A DNA stretch of 7,729 nt from Campylobacteraceae bacterium (GTDB taxonomy: Bacteria > Campylobacterota > Campylobacteria > Campylobacterales > Sulfurovaceae), in contig JALUKJ010000136.1 in NCBI GenBank assembly GCA_027056615.1, positions 1-7,729 on the forward strand, in the 5' to 3' direction. Below are positions 7,258-7,729 of the stretch, piece after piece (position 1 is the stretch's first letter; each line of letters opens with the position of its first letter). A program made the translations under genes and the position numbers. Under the pieces are notes generated by a model, which worked only from the letters and a program-made list of their open reading frames with translations, did no database searches and had not been told where the DNA came from.

Positions 7258-7635
7258 ATGTTTAAAAAATTATTGTTATTGATTTTAGTAAGCTTATCTT
7301 TATTTGCCTATGACTTTGGAGCAGTTCCAAAAGTAAAAGTTGTCGATATTCCCAAAGGTCAAAAACTTATGGTTCAGTTTGGAAAGACAGAGTGTATTTG
7401 GTGTGAACAGATGGCTCCCTATTTTAAAGAGATAAAAAAGAACTATCCTAAAGTACCCATATATTATGTCAATACAGACAAAGATATATTAGGTGGTATT
7501 AACTCCAATGTAGTTGTATTGCCCACCTCTATATTTTTGGATGAAAATGGAACAGAGATAGGACGACATGAGGGATACTTATTGCCTGACCAGATTATGG
7601 AGTTGTTAAGGAAGTATGGGGTTTTGGTTAAGTAG
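7258..7635 (+). CDS. Exported thioredoxin-fold protein with CxxC motif
   Basis: This is a small, probably periplasmic thiol-disulfide protein. Of 125 residues from the chosen start, the first 17 form a signal peptide (FKK, a leucine-rich core, LFA before Tyr18); no lipobox cysteine follows. The thioredoxin part has the strand LMVQFG (37-42), the active site CIWC (Cys46, Cys49) and the cis-proline loop VLPTSIFLDENG (87-98, Pro89), close to the C-terminus as in thioredoxins of about 105 residues. The Ile-Trp pair between the cysteines differs from the Gly-Pro of cytoplasmic thioredoxin and resembles exported thioredoxin-like proteins (SoxW or DsbD-C-type). Oxidase, reductase or haem/metal-site roles cannot be told apart from sequence. 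It follows the TolC-like gene by 10 bases and is probably last in the argD operon, since a REP-like repeat starts 23 bases after its stop. Confidence 0.85.
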   Translation: MFKKLLLLILVSLSLFAYDFGAVPKVKVVDIPKGQKLMVQFGKTECIWCEQMAPYFKEIKKNYPKVPIYYVNTDKDILGGINSNVVVLPTSIFLDENGTEIGRHEGYLLPDQIMELLRKYGVLVK

Positions 7636-7658
7636 CTATTATTTCTTATGTAGTACCA

Positions 7659-7729
7659 TTAATGTTCAAAATCTGTAGGTTCGATTTTATCGAACATCAA
7701 AACCAAACATCAAAAACAAAATTATATTT
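7659..7729 (+). repeat. Second copy of the REP-like element, cut by window edge
   Basis: This copy matches 4716-4786 at 63 of 71 positions and runs to the last base of the window. It contains GTAG (7675-7678) and the hairpin GTTCGAT-TTT-ATCGAAC (7679-7695). By comparison with the complete copy, an inverted second arm would be expected about 25-50 bases beyond the window. As with the first copy, it sits directly behind a plus-strand gene in the same orientation. No T-run follows the hairpin. Confidence 0.85.

Overview
The window is AT-rich, gene-dense bacterial DNA. It most resembles a member of the Campylobacterota (formerly Epsilonproteobacteria), perhaps a Sulfurovum- or Sulfurimonas-like organism. 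The main evidence is the gene order on the minus strand, pheS-pheT-aroA, with a divergent HIT-family gene next to pheS; I recall the same arrangement from Campylobacter jejuni. The protein sequences also have the lysine-, isoleucine- and asparagine-rich character of that group. The assignment is inferred from order and sequence style, not from a database search.

Left half (1-4226, minus strand): pheS, pheT and aroA form a tight unit. Each junction is a 4-base ATGA overlap, so translation of the three is probably coupled. pheS and pheT encode the two subunits of phenylalanyl-tRNA synthetase. aroA encodes EPSP synthase of the shikimate pathway and is cut off by the left edge of the window, with about 303 residues visible. 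pheS appears to start with TTG. The PheT editing domain lacks the usual editing-site sequence.

Centre (4227-4888): a 118-base divergent intergenic region holds promoters for pheS and for a HIT-family nucleotide-binding protein. Behind the HIT gene lies a 104-base palindromic element with REP/BIME-like architecture: two GTAG-plus-hairpin units facing each other.

Right half (4889-7635, plus strand): argD (acetylornithine aminotransferase, arginine synthesis) is followed by an overlapping gene for a TolC-type outer-membrane factor, then by a gene for a small exported thioredoxin-fold protein with a CxxC motif. The three probably form one operon. Just after the last gene, a second copy of the palindromic element begins and runs off the right edge (63 of 71 positions identical to the first copy).

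Most of the window is housekeeping metabolism and translation. The most unusual things are the repeated REP-like element, the degenerate PheT editing site, and a TolC-like/thioredoxin pair attached to argD without any visible inner-membrane pump or adaptor. I see no prophage, CRISPR array, defence system, rRNA or tRNA gene.
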